A stretch of 64,000 bases of DNA from Pseudomonadota bacterium. Lineage in GTDB: Bacteria > Pseudomonadota > Gammaproteobacteria > Burkholderiales > Ferrovaceae. The DNA is taken from NCBI GenBank assembly GCA_021796835.1, contig JAKABO010000004.1, positions 1-64,000 on the forward strand, read 5' to 3'. The position numbers were made by a program, and so were the translations under genes. This document shows positions 15,040 to 24,947 of the stretch, one piece after another (the stretch's first letter is position 1; each line of letters begins with the position of its first letter). Below the pieces are notes generated by a model that ran no database searches, was not told the origin of the DNA, and saw nothing but the letters and a program-made list of their open reading frames with translations.

Positions 15040-16677
15040 TCAAGAGTTCGGGAGTGGTTTTCCGTCAGATGCGAAGGGATTCATTAATGAGCGGGCGGCC
15101 TTCAGCGCATCTTCGAAGGCAGGGCGGCGGTAATCCCAGACCGGATCTTCGGGCGGGGGGTGCAGCACCATGGTGGCGTTGGCCTCGAACAGCAGGACAT
15201 TTCCTTCGGGATCGAGGGCGAAGTCCATCCCCGCATAGTCCAGTCCCAGACGGTCTTGAAGGGCTTCCAGAACGCCGACTGCCGTGCTGCCCAGAAAAGT
15301 TCGGTAATCCGCCAGGAAGGCCTGTTCTTCTTCCCGAAAATCCGGGCGGGTACTCATCTCGGCGCTGAAGTAGTGCACTTTCCAGTGCGTGGAGAGGGCC
15401 AGGTGAATGGGGTACAGGTTTCCGCCCAGGGTCATGACCCGGAATTTGCGGTAGATGCCGTCTCGCCCTTGCGAGGGCAGGCATTCCAGCACCAGTAGAG
15501 AGGGGCCGGGCAAGCGTTTCAGCAGGGCAGGCAGGTCGGTGGCGCCGTGGACCCGTTCGAAATACTGGCCGCCATGAAATCCTGGTGCTCTCAGCAGGAG
15601 AGGAAAGATGTAGCCTCGGGCCGCCAGCCAGCGTTCCAGGAGATCGGCGGTTTCCCGAGGGGAAGCTTGGGCCGGGCGCAGGAAACATTCCACGCGGGCG
15701 CTGCTCAGACCAGGGATCCCGGCGCTCAGTTGACCCAGTTCGGTCCGTGCCGTGGCGCGAACTCGTTGCGGATCGTTGCGTGCCAGGATCTGTGGCGCAC
15801 GCCGTTGCCAACGCGGGAGGGCGAGGGCGAGGGCCTCCGGGCAGCGGTCGGCATCGCCCACGGCATTGAAAAGGAGATCATGGGGGGGGAGGGGCGAATT
15901 TTTCGGAAAGAATTCCAGGGCCAGGATTCGGGTATGGTGGTGCTGACGGTCCAACAAGGGTTGCCAGGGAATATTGCCGTCGGCGGCAGAGGCCAGAATC
16001 AGTACGGTGGGCAAGGCATTTTCCCGTCCAGGCAGAAAAATTTCCGGTTGTGGTCCATAGCCCAGTTGGCGATGCAGGGCTGCCTTGTCTTCCTGTCCCA
16101 GGCGACTGGCGCTGGTGGCCAGACCACGATGGGCTTCCAGGGAGTGTGGATCGATCGATAAAACCTGTTCGAACAACTGGGCGGCCCGGTCGTTTTCCTG
16201 TTGACCCAGGGCTACTTGAGCCAGATTGAGCAAGGCTCCGGGATGTTGGGGATCGATGGCCAGCGCAGCCATGAAGGCGGTCTTTGCCGCTTCGAGATGG
16301 TCGGTATCCACCAGGCCCGTGCCCAGATTGATCCAGGCGCCGAGATGGTGGGGGTCGAGGGCCAGGACGGCCAGATACTGTGCGCGGGCCAGGAGAAGGG
16401 CGGCACGGGTCCCTGGTCGGGCCAGAAAATTGGCCCAGTTGAAGCGTAAGTCGGGACTGTCGGGTGCCTGTTGAATCGCCGCTTCATGATGTTGGCGCGC
16501 TTCGCTTTCCAGACCCAGATGTTCCTCGGCCAAAGCCAGATTCGCCAGGACCAGCGGATGAGGGTGACGCGCCTCCAGCATCTGGAGGGCCTGATGAGCA
16601 AGATGCCAGGCCCCTGACTGGAGAAGGCCGAGCGCAGCTCGAAACTGGGTCTCCTCTTCTCCGGTCAGGGAAGTCAT
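15040..16677 (-). CDS. TPR and ATP-grasp fusion protein of unknown function
   Basis: The 545-residue protein has an N-terminal set of TPR-like helices (about residues 10-210; for example LALDPHHLGAWINLGTGLVD and LAIDPQHPGALLNLAQVALG), a middle region of unknown type, and a C-terminal ATP-grasp-like domain. The latter shows YFERVHGATDLPALLKRL, FRVMTLGGNLYPIHL, and the metal/ATP-binding pattern LDYAGMDFALDPEGNVLLFE followed by ANATM near residue 503. ATP-grasp enzymes join a carboxylate to an amine or thiol; the substrate is unknown. Its ATG directly follows the aspS stop codon (TAAATG), so it is cotranslated with aspS. No precursor peptide gene is adjacent. Confidence 0.65.
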   Translation of the reverse strand: MTSLTGEEETQFRAALGLLQSGAWHLAHQALQMLEARHPHPLVLANLALAEEHLGLESEARQHHEAAIQQAPDSPDLRFNWANFLARPGTRAALLLARAQYLAVLALDPHHLGAWINLGTGLVDTDHLEAAKTAFMAALAIDPQHPGALLNLAQVALGQQENDRAAQLFEQVLSIDPHSLEAHRGLATSASRLGQEDKAALHRQLGYGPQPEIFLPGRENALPTVLILASAADGNIPWQPLLDRQHHHTRILALEFFPKNSPLPPHDLLFNAVGDADRCPEALALALPRWQRRAPQILARNDPQRVRATARTELGQLSAGIPGLSSARVECFLRPAQASPRETADLLERWLAARGYIFPLLLRAPGFHGGQYFERVHGATDLPALLKRLPGPSLLVLECLPSQGRDGIYRKFRVMTLGGNLYPIHLALSTHWKVHYFSAEMSTRPDFREEEQAFLADYRTFLGSTAVGVLEALQDRLGLDYAGMDFALDPEGNVLLFEANATMVLHPPPEDPVWDYRRPAFEDALKAARSLMNPFASDGKPLPNS

Positions 16678-18441
16678 TTAGCGTACTTTGATATGCAGTT
16701 CACGCAATTGCTGTTCAGAAACTCCGCTGGGCGCCTGAGTCAGCAGACATTGGGCGCGTTGGGTCTTGGGAAAGGCGATGACATCACGGATCTGCTCTGC
16801 GCCGGTCATCATGGCCACCAGGCGATCGAAGCCGAAGGCGATTCCGCCATGGGGCGGGGCACCGTACTGGAGGGCGTCGAGGAGGAAGCCGAATTTGGTC
16901 TGGGCTTCTTCGGGGCCGATATTGAGGGCGCTGAAGACCTTGGACTGGATATCGGCACGGTGAATTCGTACCGATCCTCCCCCGATTTCCCAGCCGTTGA
17001 GGACCATGTCATAGGCCTGGGCCAGCGCCTGGGAGGGGTCGCTGTCGAGAAAGGCTTCATGACCTTCACGGGGGGCCGTGAAGGGGTGATGCAAGGCAAC
17101 CCAGCGCTGACTGTCATCGTCGAATTCAAACATGGGAAAGTCCACGACCCACAGGGGCTTCCAGCCACCCGTGGAGAATCCGCGTTCATGTCCCAATTTG
17201 ACGCGCAGGGCACCCAGTGCATCGTTCACGACTTTGGCGCGGTCGGCTCCAAAGAAGATCAGATCGTCATTTTCTGCGCCCGTGCGTTCCAGGATCAGGC
17301 GCAGGGTGGTTTCGTCCAGGAACTTGACGATCGGAGATTGCAGGCCCCGATCATTGGGTTGGGTGCGGTCATTGACCTTGATGTAGGCCAGCCCCTTCGC
17401 CCCATAAATCTTGACGAAGGTGGTGTAGTCATCGATTTCCTTGCGCGTCAGGGAACCGCCGCCAGGAATACGCAGGGCGGCGACCCGTCCATCCTTCAGA
17501 TCGGCTGCGGCACGGAACACCTTGAAATCCACCTGTTTCATGGCATCGGTCAACTCGGTGAATTCGAGGGGGATGCGCAGGTCGGGTTTGTCCGAGCCGT
17601 AACGGTGCATGGCTTCGGCCCAGGTCAGACGGGGGAAGGAGGCGCCGAGATCAGCCTGGATGGTGGTCTGAAAGAGGTGGCGGGCCAGACCTTCCATCAT
17701 CTCCATGATTTCAGGTGCGGTCAGGAAGGAAGTTTCGATATCGATCTGGGTGAATTCCGGTTGACGATCGGCGCGCAGATCTTCATCGCGAAAACATTTG
17801 GTGATCTGATAGTACCGGTCGAAACCGGACACCATCAGCAGTTGTTTGAACAATTGGGGCGACTGGGGCAAGGCATAGAATTCGCCCCGATGAACGCGGC
17901 TCGGCACCAGGTAATCGCGCGCCCCTTCCGGTGTGGACTTGGTCAGCATGGGGGTTTCGATGTCGATGAACCCCAGATCGTCCAGATAACGCCGCACAGC
18001 CATGGCAGCCCGATAGCGCAACTGGAAATTCTGCTGCATCGCCGGGCGGCGCAGGTCAAGGTAGCGGTATTCGAGGCGCACCTGTTCGGAGAGATGGTCA
18101 TCGTCCAGCATGAAGGGCGGGGTGAGTGAAGGATTCAGGACTTCCAGTCGGTGGGCCACGACCTCGATTTCCCCGCTCTTCAAGTGGTCGTTGCGGGTGC
18201 CTTCCGGGCGCAGTCGGACCTGCCCGGATACCTTCAGGACAAATTCGTTGCGGATGCCTTCGGCGATGGCGAAGGTCGCGGCGTCCTCCGGGTTGGCAAC
18301 GATCTGAACCAGTCCTGCGCGATCCCGCAGGTCGATGAAGATGACCCCGCCGTGGTCGCGACGGCGATGGGCCCAGCCAAACAGGGTGACGGTGTGATCC
18401 AGATAACGGCGGTCAATCAGGCCGCAATAGTCAGTACGCAT
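16678..18441 (-). CDS. aspS: Aspartyl-tRNA synthetase
   Basis: AspRS charges tRNA-Asp. The 587-residue bacterial-type enzyme has the N-terminal OB-fold anticodon-binding domain (residues 1-105, with [20 protein letters not shown]), class II motif 2 ([20 protein letters not shown]), the inserted GAD domain (about 290-420) and motif 3 near [14 protein letters not shown]. Length is normal. It lies downstream of DUF502 with a 45-base gap and is followed without spacing by the TPR/ATP-grasp gene. Confidence 0.97.
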   Translation of the reverse strand: MRTDYCGLIDRRYLDHTVTLFGWAHRRRDHGGVIFIDLRDRAGLVQIVANPEDAATFAIAEGIRNEFVLKVSGQVRLRPEGTRNDHLKSGEIEVVAHRLEVLNPSLTPPFMLDDDHLSEQVRLEYRYLDLRRPAMQQNFQLRYRAAMAVRRYLDDLGFIDIETPMLTKSTPEGARDYLVPSRVHRGEFYALPQSPQLFKQLLMVSGFDRYYQITKCFRDEDLRADRQPEFTQIDIETSFLTAPEIMEMMEGLARHLFQTTIQADLGASFPRLTWAEAMHRYGSDKPDLRIPLEFTELTDAMKQVDFKVFRAAADLKDGRVAALRIPGGGSLTRKEIDDYTTFVKIYGAKGLAYIKVNDRTQPNDRGLQSPIVKFLDETTLRLILERTGAENDDLIFFGADRAKVVNDALGALRVKLGHERGFSTGGWKPLWVVDFPMFEFDDDSQRWVALHHPFTAPREGHEAFLDSDPSQALAQAYDMVLNGWEIGGGSVRIHRADIQSKVFSALNIGPEEAQTKFGFLLDALQYGAPPHGGIAFGFDRLVAMMTGAEQIRDVIAFPKTQRAQCLLTQAPSGVSEQQLRELHIKVR

Positions 18442-18486
18442 GAACAGAGGGTCTCAAGTGATGGAACGGGACGAACGACAGCATGA

Positions 18487-19098
18487 TTATATATTCTTCG
18501 GGTGGTGCTTCTGGCGGGGTTCCACGACTCCCATGGAAATGATGTGCTTGAGCGCATCATCCACTGAAATATCCAGTTCGATGACTTCCCGACAGGGGAC
18601 CATGAGGAAGAAGCCGGAAGTGGGATTGGGGGTGGTCGGTACATACACGTTCAGGTGCGGTTCGCCCAGATGGGCCGCCACCAGTTCCTGCGGGATCCCG
18701 GTTTGAAAGGCCAGGGTCCAACTGTCGCCATGCGGGTAGCGGATGAGCAGGACTTTGCGGAACGCTTGCCCCGAACTGGAAAAAAGGGTGTCGCTGACCT
18801 GTTTGACACTGCTGTAGATGCTGTTGACGACGGGGATTTTGTCGAGCAGGCGCTCGCCCAGGGTCAACAGGCGTTGTCCAAGGAAATTGGCGGCCACGGC
18901 ACCCGTCAGGAACACGATACACAGGGTGAGAAGTACGCCCAACCCAGGGATGTTCATGCCAAACAAGGCTTCCGGGCGCAGGTTCGGCGGCAGCAGGAAG
19001 AGCGTCTGATCGAGCGTGGTGACGATGACTCGCAGAACCCACAGGGTGATGACCACCGGGATCAGGACCACGATCCCGGTAATGAAGTAGCGCTTCAT
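18487..19098 (-). CDS. DUF502 family inner membrane protein
   Basis: DUF502 proteins are membrane proteins of unknown function. The 203-residue product has two hydrophobic segments (residues about 5-27, FITGIVVLIPVVITLWVLRV, and about 50-75), then the conserved RLLDKIPVVNSIYSSVKQVS and a soluble C-terminal part with YPHGDSWTLAFQTG and VYVPTTPNPTSGFFLMVP. It overlaps the FmdB gene by 4 bases (ATGA) and precedes aspS, an order widely kept in betaproteobacteria. Confidence 0.92.
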   Translation of the reverse strand: MKRYFITGIVVLIPVVITLWVLRVIVTTLDQTLFLLPPNLRPEALFGMNIPGLGVLLTLCIVFLTGAVAANFLGQRLLTLGERLLDKIPVVNSIYSSVKQVSDTLFSSSGQAFRKVLLIRYPHGDSWTLAFQTGIPQELVAAHLGEPHLNVYVPTTPNPTSGFFLMVPCREVIELDISVDDALKHIISMGVVEPRQKHHPKNI

Positions 19099-19370
19099 CC
19101 GCAGGCCGGACAGGGGCCGTTGGCGCAGGGCGGCGGGGCGGCATCGGTGCTGGGTGCCGGACTTTCCGCGGCATTGCTCCCTTTGTTGCTCCCTTTGAAG
19201 TCCGTGGCATACCAGCCGCTACCCTTCAGTTGGAATCCTGCCGCCGTCAACTTCTTGGCCAGGGTTGCCTGACCACAGGCAGGGCATTGGACAGGGGCAG
19301 GGTCGGAAATCTTTTGCAGAACTTCGATTTCCTTGCCACAATTCGTGCAGCGGTAATCGTAAAGGGGCAT
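19095..19370 (-). CDS. FmdB family zinc-ribbon protein
   Basis: The 91-residue protein starts with the family motif MPLYDYRCTNCGKEIEVLQK and has a zinc ribbon with two Cys pairs (CTNC near residue 8 and CPAC near residue 29), followed by GFQLKGSGWYATDF. The C-terminus is Cys-rich (CANGPCPACG), which may bind a second metal. FmdB proteins are thought to be regulatory but no function is proven here. The ATG at 19370 has GGAG 8 bases upstream; a longer frame to 19469 lacks family similarity. Confidence 0.9.
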   Translation of the reverse strand: MPLYDYRCTNCGKEIEVLQKISDPAPVQCPACGQATLAKKLTAAGFQLKGSGWYATDFKGSNKGSNAAESPAPSTDAAPPPCANGPCPACG

Positions 19371-19511
19371 GATGGTATCTCCATTGAAATTCACGGAATG
19401 AACGGGGGGGAAGGTCGTTGAATGACCAAGGCTTGAACCCGCAGGCTCTTCCGTACGATTCAGAAACAATTATTGGCGATAATAGCATAGGACGATGGGT
19501 ACCTGGCTTCG

Positions 19512-19614
19512 TCACCCCGGTGTATTGGGGTGAATGTAAGGAAAATCAAGAGAAAAGGGAACCTAACCCGAAGCGGGGGTTCTACGGTGGTGGGCCCTGT
19601 GAGGGTAAGGCACC
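19512..19614 (+). promoter_or_regulatory. Structured leader upstream of the M16 peptidase gene
   Basis: Three local stems occur in the 272-base divergent region before the M16 start. They are TCACCCC/GGGGTGA (19512-19518 with 19527-19533), AACCC/GGGTT (19565-19569 with 19577-19581), and a nested pair GGTG/CACC (19586-19589 with 19611-19614) around CCCT-GTG-AGGG (19595-19605). No known riboswitch class is recognisable, and no clear promoter was found. Confidence 0.35.
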
Positions 19615-19642
19615 TGAAATAACAGACGAGGAGACAGGCAGA

Positions 19643-22378
19643 ATGCGCAAATCGATGGGGAGATGGGGGGTCGCGTGGCTGGGATTGTGGATGGTGCAGG
19701 GAGTCCTGGCCTCTGCCCTTCCTCCCGGCGTGACGGAAGTGACTCGCGTGGAAGGGGTCACGGAATATCGTCTGGCCAACGGGTTGCAAGTCTTGCTGGC
19801 GCCTGATGACAGCAAGCCGACCACGACGGTCAACGTAACCTATCGGGTGGGTTCGCGCATGGAAAGTTACGGCGAGACCGGCATGGCGCATCTGCTGGAA
19901 CATCTCATGTTCAAGGGCACCCCCAAACACCCCGATATCATGGGCGGTCTGACCAGTCACGGGATGCGTCCCAACGGGACTACCTGGTTTGACCGGACCA
20001 ATTACTTCGAATCCTTTCCTGCTTCGGACGCCAACCTGGACTGGGCGCTCAAGATGGAAGCCGACCGCATGGTACATTCCAACGTGGCGCGCAAGGATCT
20101 CGACAGCGAGATGACGGTGGTTCGCAACGAGATGGAACGGGGAGAGAATGACCCGGGCGATGTTCTGATGGACAAGATTATGGCGGCGGCATTCCAGTGG
20201 CACAACTACGGGAAGTCCACCATCGGTGCGCGAAGTGACGTGGAAAATGTCAATATCGCCCATCTGCAGGCTTTTTATCACAAGTATTATCAGCCGGACA
20301 ATGCCACCCTGGTCGTGGCCGGGCGCTTTGACACGGCCCGCACCCTCAGTGAAATCCAGGGAACTTTCGGGCAGATTGCGCGCCCCCGGCGGGTACTGGA
20401 ACCGACCTATACCCTCGATCCCGTTCAGGATGGCGAACGGCAGGTGATCCTGCGGCGGGTGGGCGATGTACAGTATGTGGAAGCGGTCTATCACACCGTG
20501 GCGGCAGCCAGTCCCGACAGTCCGGCTTTCGAGGTGTTGGCCCAGGTTCTGGGGGACACGCCGACGGGACGGCTGCACAAGACCTTGGTGGAAACCGGGT
20601 TGGCAACCAGTATTGGCGCGGACTATTTCAATCTGGCAGAGCCTGGAGTCCTGTTCCTTCAGGCCGAAGTGCGCAAGGACCAGAAACTGGATGACGTGCG
20701 CGATGCTTTCCTGGCTACCGTGGAGAAAATCAAGGAACAACCCGTCACGGCTCAGGAGGTGGCACGGGCCGAGGCCAACCTGCGCAACGATATCGACAAC
20801 ACTTTCAACGATCCCGAAAAGTTTGGCATTGCCCTGTCTACGGCGATCGCCAATGGGGACTGGCGTCTTTTCTTCCTGAACCGTGACCGCCTGGCCAAAG
20901 TGACTCCGGCGGATGTGCAACGGGTGGCCGTGTCTTATCTCATTCCCAGCAATCGTACGCTCGGGTTGTTCATTCCGACCGCCAACCCTCTGCGTGCGCC
21001 TGAGCCGCAACGGGTGGATGCCGAAGCGCAACTGCAGGGCTACCAGGGCAATCCTGATTACCAGGCGGGCGAGGCCTTTGACGTGTCTCCGGCCAATATT
21101 CAGAAGCGGACCCAATGGATGACGTTGCCCGATGGGTTGAAGGTAGCTTTGCTGTCCAAGAAAACCCGTGGCAATACGGTCCATGCTCAACTGAGTTTGC
21201 ATTTTGGGACCGCAGATTCGTTGCTGGGCAAGGAGCAGGTGGGGAACTTTGTGGCGGGATTACTGGACCGGGGGGCGGATGGCATGACTCGTTCCGAAAT
21301 CCAGGATAAATTCACGGCACTCAAGGCACAGGTGGCTTTTTCGGGGTCGGCCACGGGTCTGACGGTCTCGATCCAGACGGTCAAAGAGAATCTGCCCGCC
21401 ACTCTCGATCTGGTGACGCATATTTTGCGCCACCCTGCCTTTCCCGAGAGTGAATTCAAGCAATGGCGCGAGGCCAGTCTGGCTGACGTGGAAGAAAGCC
21501 GGAGCGACCCTCAGGCCATGGCGTCCAATTTGCTGCACCGTTATTTCAACCGTCATCCCCGAGGGGATCTGCGTTACACCGCCACGTTTGACGAAACCGC
21601 AGAAGATATCAAGGCGGTTACGCGGGATCAGGTCGTCCAGTTCTATCAGCGCTTCTATGGGGCATCCCATGGCGAACTGGCTGTCGTGGGTGATTTCGAT
21701 CCGGTGTCTGTGCGCGCTACGCTCGAGCAGGGGTTGGGCCAGTGGGCGAATGCAGAGCCCTATGTCGTGGTGCTGGATGATTATCAGGCGTTTCCCGGAA
21801 AAACACTGCAGGAGGACGTGGCGGACAAGGCCAACGCCGTGTTTCTGGCCTGGCAACCCTTGCCGATCAAGGATGATGACCCTCAGGCACAGGCGCTCAC
21901 GCTGGGCAATTACGTATTGGGCGAAGGGTTTTTGAATTCGCGCCTGGCTACCCGCATCCGTCAGAAGGAAGGGTTGAGTTACGGGGTGGGTTCCTTCCTG
22001 CGTCTCAACGACCAGGTGCCCAACAGCGCCTTCGGCGCTTACGCCATCTACGCGCCGCAAAACCGGGCACGTTTGGTCAAGGCGTTCGATGAAGTGATTG
22101 CCCAGGTACTGGGACAGGGGCTGACCCCGGCAGAAATCGAGGCAGGAAAAGCCGCCCTGATGCAGTCGCGGAAACTGTCGCGGGCCCAGGACCGCTCCCT
22201 GGCGGCTCAACTCGACAAACTGATGTTCGATCGGCGCGACGCCACTTTCCTGGCGCAACAGGATGATCAGGTCATGGCGGCCGATTCCGCCAGCGTCAAT
22301 CAGGCGCTGAAGCAGTATCTGGACCCCGCGCGCTTTGTGACCGTCTATGTGGGGGATTTTGCGGCAAGGAAACCGTGA
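19643..22378 (+). CDS. M16 family zinc metallopeptidase (two-domain)
   Basis: M16 proteases degrade peptides in a closed chamber built of two halves. The 911-residue protein has a signal peptide (hydrophobic residues 9-25, then ASALPPG), so it acts in the periplasm. The N-terminal half holds the inverted zinc motif HLLEH (residues 83-87) and a downstream acidic stretch (EMTVVRNEMERGE) with the third ligand. The C-terminal half repeats the fold without the motif, as usual. GAGGAGA lies 8 bases before the ATG at 19643. The frame is open further upstream to 19418, but that part contains the structured leader. nudB follows with a 4-base overlap. Confidence 0.92.
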   Translation: MRKSMGRWGVAWLGLWMVQGVLASALPPGVTEVTRVEGVTEYRLANGLQVLLAPDDSKPTTTVNVTYRVGSRMESYGETGMAHLLEHLMFKGTPKHPDIMGGLTSHGMRPNGTTWFDRTNYFESFPASDANLDWALKMEADRMVHSNVARKDLDSEMTVVRNEMERGENDPGDVLMDKIMAAAFQWHNYGKSTIGARSDVENVNIAHLQAFYHKYYQPDNATLVVAGRFDTARTLSEIQGTFGQIARPRRVLEPTYTLDPVQDGERQVILRRVGDVQYVEAVYHTVAAASPDSPAFEVLAQVLGDTPTGRLHKTLVETGLATSIGADYFNLAEPGVLFLQAEVRKDQKLDDVRDAFLATVEKIKEQPVTAQEVARAEANLRNDIDNTFNDPEKFGIALSTAIANGDWRLFFLNRDRLAKVTPADVQRVAVSYLIPSNRTLGLFIPTANPLRAPEPQRVDAEAQLQGYQGNPDYQAGEAFDVSPANIQKRTQWMTLPDGLKVALLSKKTRGNTVHAQLSLHFGTADSLLGKEQVGNFVAGLLDRGADGMTRSEIQDKFTALKAQVAFSGSATGLTVSIQTVKENLPATLDLVTHILRHPAFPESEFKQWREASLADVEESRSDPQAMASNLLHRYFNRHPRGDLRYTATFDETAEDIKAVTRDQVVQFYQRFYGASHGELAVVGDFDPVSVRATLEQGLGQWANAEPYVVVLDDYQAFPGKTLQEDVADKANAVFLAWQPLPIKDDDPQAQALTLGNYVLGEGFLNSRLATRIRQKEGLSYGVGSFLRLNDQVPNSAFGAYAIYAPQNRARLVKAFDEVIAQVLGQGLTPAEIEAGKAALMQSRKLSRAQDRSLAAQLDKLMFDRRDATFLAQQDDQVMAADSASVNQALKQYLDPARFVTVYVGDFAARKP

Positions 22379-22827
22379 CCTATAAAATCCCCGAATCCGT
22401 GCTGGTGGTCATTTATACGCCAGCCGGGTATGTCCTGTTGATCGAACGGGCCGATGCTCCCGGGTATTGGCAATCGGTGACGGGTAGTCGCGAGACGCCG
22501 GACGAACCGTTGTGGGAAACGGCGCGGCGTGAAGTGGCGGAGGAAACCGGCTTGTTTGCAACCCCGGCCACCTTGAAAGACTGGAAGGAGGCCCGGGTCT
22601 ACGAAATCTACCCCCGCTGGCGGCATCGCTATGCGCCGGGAGTGACCCGGAATACCGAACACCGTTTCGGGTTGCGGGTTCCGGAGCCAGTATCCGTGAC
22701 ATTGAGTTCTCGCGAGCACGTCCGGCAGGTTTGGTTGCCCTGGCAGGAAGCGGCCCTGCAATGTTTTTCCTGGACCAATCAGGAAGCCTTGCGGGATCTT
22801 CCCCGGCATATGGCTACGCCTGGGTGA
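22375..22827 (+). CDS. nudB: Dihydroneopterin triphosphate diphosphatase (Nudix)
   Basis: NudB removes pyrophosphate from dihydroneopterin triphosphate in folate synthesis. The 150-residue protein begins MTYKIPESVLVVIYTPAGYV and has GYWQSVTGSRETPDEPLWET and REVAEETGL. The Nudix box has one extra residue between the Gly and the first Glu, as I recall from other betaproteobacterial NudB proteins. The Trp-rich end (VWLPWQEAALQCF) also fits NudB. The GTG start overlaps the M16 stop (GTGA), so translation is coupled. Confidence 0.87.
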   Translation: MTYKIPESVLVVIYTPAGYVLLIERADAPGYWQSVTGSRETPDEPLWETARREVAEETGLFATPATLKDWKEARVYEIYPRWRHRYAPGVTRNTEHRFGLRVPEPVSVTLSSREHVRQVWLPWQEAALQCFSWTNQEALRDLPRHMATPG

Positions 22828-22849
22828 ACGGTTCCTTTTGGCAAAGGCA

Positions 22850-22878
22850 TTGACAGAGTGATTTTGGCGCAATATAAT
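22850..22878 (+). promoter_or_regulatory. Consensus sigma-70 promoter of rplM-rpsI
   Basis: TTGACA at 22850-22855 and TATAAT at 22873-22878 are separated by exactly 17 bases, a perfect match to the consensus at both elements. Transcription should start near 22885, about 28 bases before the rplM ATG. Confidence 0.88.
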
Positions 22879-22912
22879 CGGCAGTTCTTTTCATGAAATA
22901 GTGAACGCTGTT

Positions 22913-23341
22913 ATGAAAACCTTTTCCGCTAAAGCGCATGAAGTCCAGCGCGACTGGTTTGTGGTAGATGCCACGGACCTGGTGCTTGGACGGTTGGCCA
23001 GCCAGATTGCCCTGCGTCTGCGAGGCAAACACAAAGCCATTTATACCCCCCACGTGGACACGGGTGATTTTATTGTCGTGGTCAATGTGGAGAAGATTCG
23101 CGTGACCGGCAACAAGGGCGAAGATAAAAAGTATTACCGCCATACGGGTTATCCCGGCGGGATCTACGAAACCAATTTCAACAAGCTGCAGGCGCGTCAT
23201 CCTGCGCGGATCCTGGAAAAGGCAGTCAAGGGCATGCTTCCCAAGGGTCCTCTGGGCTATGCCATGATCAAGAAAATGAAAGTCTACGCTGGCGCCGAGC
23301 ATCCCCATGCCGCGCAGCAACCAAAAACCCTGAGCATTTGA
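22913..23341 (+). CDS. rplM: 50S ribosomal protein L13
   Basis: L13 is an early-assembling large-subunit protein. The 142-residue product begins [20 protein letters not shown] and carries [18 protein letters not shown] and the later [17 protein letters not shown]. The family start is the ATG at 22913; a GTG at 22901 would add four residues. The gene stands right behind a consensus promoter and ahead of rpsI. Confidence 0.97.
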   Translation: MKTFSAKAHEVQRDWFVVDATDLVLGRLASQIALRLRGKHKAIYTPHVDTGDFIVVVNVEKIRVTGNKGEDKKYYRHTGYPGGIYETNFNKLQARHPARILEKAVKGMLPKGPLGYAMIKKMKVYAGAEHPHAAQQPKTLSI

Positions 23342-23351
23342 GGTCCTGACC

Positions 23352-23744
23352 ATGATTGGTGATTACTACTACGGAACCGGACGACGCAAGAGCGCAGTGG
23401 CCCGGGTGTTCATGAAATCCGGCTCTGGTCGTTTTGAAATCAATGGCAAAACGCTGGACGAATATTTTTCCCGCGAAACGGGTCGGATGGTGGTCCGTCA
23501 ACCGCTGACCCTGACCAACTATCTGGACGGGTTCGATATTCGCATCAATGTGATCGGTGGCGGCGAGTCCGGTCAGGCGGGTGCGGCCCGTCACGGGATT
23601 ACCCGTGCCCTGATCGATTTCAATCCCGAACTCAAGACCGTCCTCAAGCAGGCGGGTCTGGTGACCCGCGACGCGCGCGAAGTGGAACGAAAGAAAGTCG
23701 GTTTGCACAAGGCACGGCGCCGCAAGCAGTTCAGCAAACGCTAA
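23352..23744 (+). CDS. rpsI: 30S ribosomal protein S9
   Basis: S9 reaches into the decoding region through its C-terminal tail. The 130-residue protein has [20 protein letters not shown] at the start, the [19 protein letters not shown] core, and the basic end [15 protein letters not shown], whose final Arg contacts P-site tRNA. It follows rplM by 10 bases and is closed by a terminator. Confidence 0.97.
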   Translation: MIGDYYYGTGRRKSAVARVFMKSGSGRFEINGKTLDEYFSRETGRMVVRQPLTLTNYLDGFDIRINVIGGGESGQAGAARHGITRALIDFNPELKTVLKQAGLVTRDAREVERKKVGLHKARRRKQFSKR

Positions 23745-23761
23745 AGGTCTCACGACCCCAG

Positions 23762-23794
23762 AAAAAACCGGTGCCCCTCGCACCGGTTTTTTTT
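23762..23794. terminator. Intrinsic terminator of rplM-rpsI
   Basis: Stem CCGGTGC (23768-23774) and GCACCGG (23780-23786) with loop CCCTC is flanked by A6 upstream and T8 downstream, 17 bases after the rpsI stop. It is symmetric enough to work in both directions. Confidence 0.92.
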
Positions 23795-23842
23795 CGTGGG
23801 GGTATCAGGACTATAATCACCGGAACAAGCCAGGAGAACATA

Positions 23843-24877
23843 ATGATCAAAGTGGGCATCGTGGGGGGTACGGGGTATACCGGTGTCGAGTTGCTGCGCC
23901 TGGTGGCACAGCATCCGGAAATGAAGTTGAGCGTGATTACTTCGCGCAAGGAAGCGGGACAAAAGGTGGCGGACCTGTTTCCCAGTTTGCGGGGGCATGT
24001 GGACATCGCTTTTTCTGATCCGGCACGGGCGACGAGCCTGAACGACTGCTCGCTGGTATTCTTTGCCACCCCCAACGGGGTAGCCATGGAACAGGCGCGC
24101 GAACTGCTGGAGGCAGGCGTTCGGGTCATCGATCTGGCTGCGGACTTTCGCCTGAAAGACGTGGCAGAGTGGGAATCCTGGTATGCCCAGACCCACGCCT
24201 GTCCGGATCTGGTGGAGGGAGCCGTGTACGGATTGCCGGAAGTCAATCGGGACTCGATTCGCAGCGCCAATCTGGTCGCCAATCCCGGATGCTATCCGAC
24301 GGCGGTGCAACTGGGGTTTTTGCCGCTGGTGGAAACCGGGGTGGTGGACCTGAACCACCTCATTGCCGATGTCAAATCAGGCGCGTCCGGGGCGGGGCGG
24401 AAGGCCGAGGTCCCGCTCCTGCTGGCGGAGGCAGGGGATAATTTCAAGGCTTATGGGGTACCGGGACACCGTCACCTGCCTGAAATTCGTCAGGGTCTGG
24501 CACTGGGGGCGGGACGTGAGGTGGGGTTGACCTTCGTTCCTCACCTGCTTCCGATGATCCGGGGTATTCACGCCACCCTCTATGCACGTCTGACCCGGCG
24601 GGATGTGGATCTGCAAGCGCTGTTCGAGGCGCGCTACGCGAATGAACCCTTCGTCGATATCCTGCCCCCCGGCAGTCACCCGGAAACCCGTTCGGTACGG
24701 GCCTCCAACCATTGCCGCATCGCGGTGCATCATCCCCAGGGAGGAGACATGGTGGTGGTCCTGGCGGTGATCGACAACCTGGTCAAAGGCGCGGCGGGGC
24801 AGGCGGTACAGAACGCCAATCTGATGTTTGACTGGCCGGAAACCCTGGGGTTGACCCAGGTTCCGATTCTGCCTTGA
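23843..24877 (+). CDS. argC: N-acetyl-gamma-glutamyl-phosphate reductase
   Basis: ArgC catalyses the third step of arginine synthesis, reducing N-acetylglutamyl phosphate with NADPH. The 344-residue protein has the nucleotide-binding start [19 protein letters not shown], the active-site Cys in NPGCYPTA (near residue 153), and HRHLPEI plus the C-terminal [21 protein letters not shown] precedes the ATG; the frame is open further upstream but that part lies in the terminator. A TATAAT at 23812-23817 could serve as -10, though no good -35 is seen. argB lies elsewhere in the window (37665). Confidence 0.96.
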   Translation: MIKVGIVGGTGYTGVELLRLVAQHPEMKLSVITSRKEAGQKVADLFPSLRGHVDIAFSDPARATSLNDCSLVFFATPNGVAMEQARELLEAGVRVIDLAADFRLKDVAEWESWYAQTHACPDLVEGAVYGLPEVNRDSIRSANLVANPGCYPTAVQLGFLPLVETGVVDLNHLIADVKSGASGAGRKAEVPLLLAEAGDNFKAYGVPGHRHLPEIRQGLALGAGREVGLTFVPHLLPMIRGIHATLYARLTRRDVDLQALFEARYANEPFVDILPPGSHPETRSVRASNHCRIAVHHPQGGDMVVVLAVIDNLVKGAAGQAVQNANLMFDWPETLGLTQVPILP

Positions 24878-24902
24878 GGTTTTCGGCAGGGAATTCAAAA
24901 AC

Positions 24903-24911
24903 TGCTACAAT
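24903..24911 (+). promoter_or_regulatory. Extended -10 promoter upstream of erpA
   Basis: TG at 24903-24904, one base, then TACAAT at 24906-24911 form an extended -10 element, 36 bases before the erpA ATG. No good -35 is present, as is common for extended -10 promoters. Confidence 0.4.
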
Positions 24912-24947
24912 GGACCCATTCTAACCCGAATTTTTCAGGAGAATTCC

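Noticed and set aside
14706-15368. 220-codon plus-strand frame after the antitoxin
   Set aside because: It is an alternative frame through the toxin and then antisense to the TPR/ATP-grasp gene.
16693-18129. Open frame of 478 codons on the plus strand
   Set aside because: Antisense to aspS, with no domain or ribosome binding site of note.
19460-21202. Open frame of 580 codons on the minus strand
   Set aside because: Antisense to the M16 peptidase gene, no recognisable domain and no plausible neighbour.
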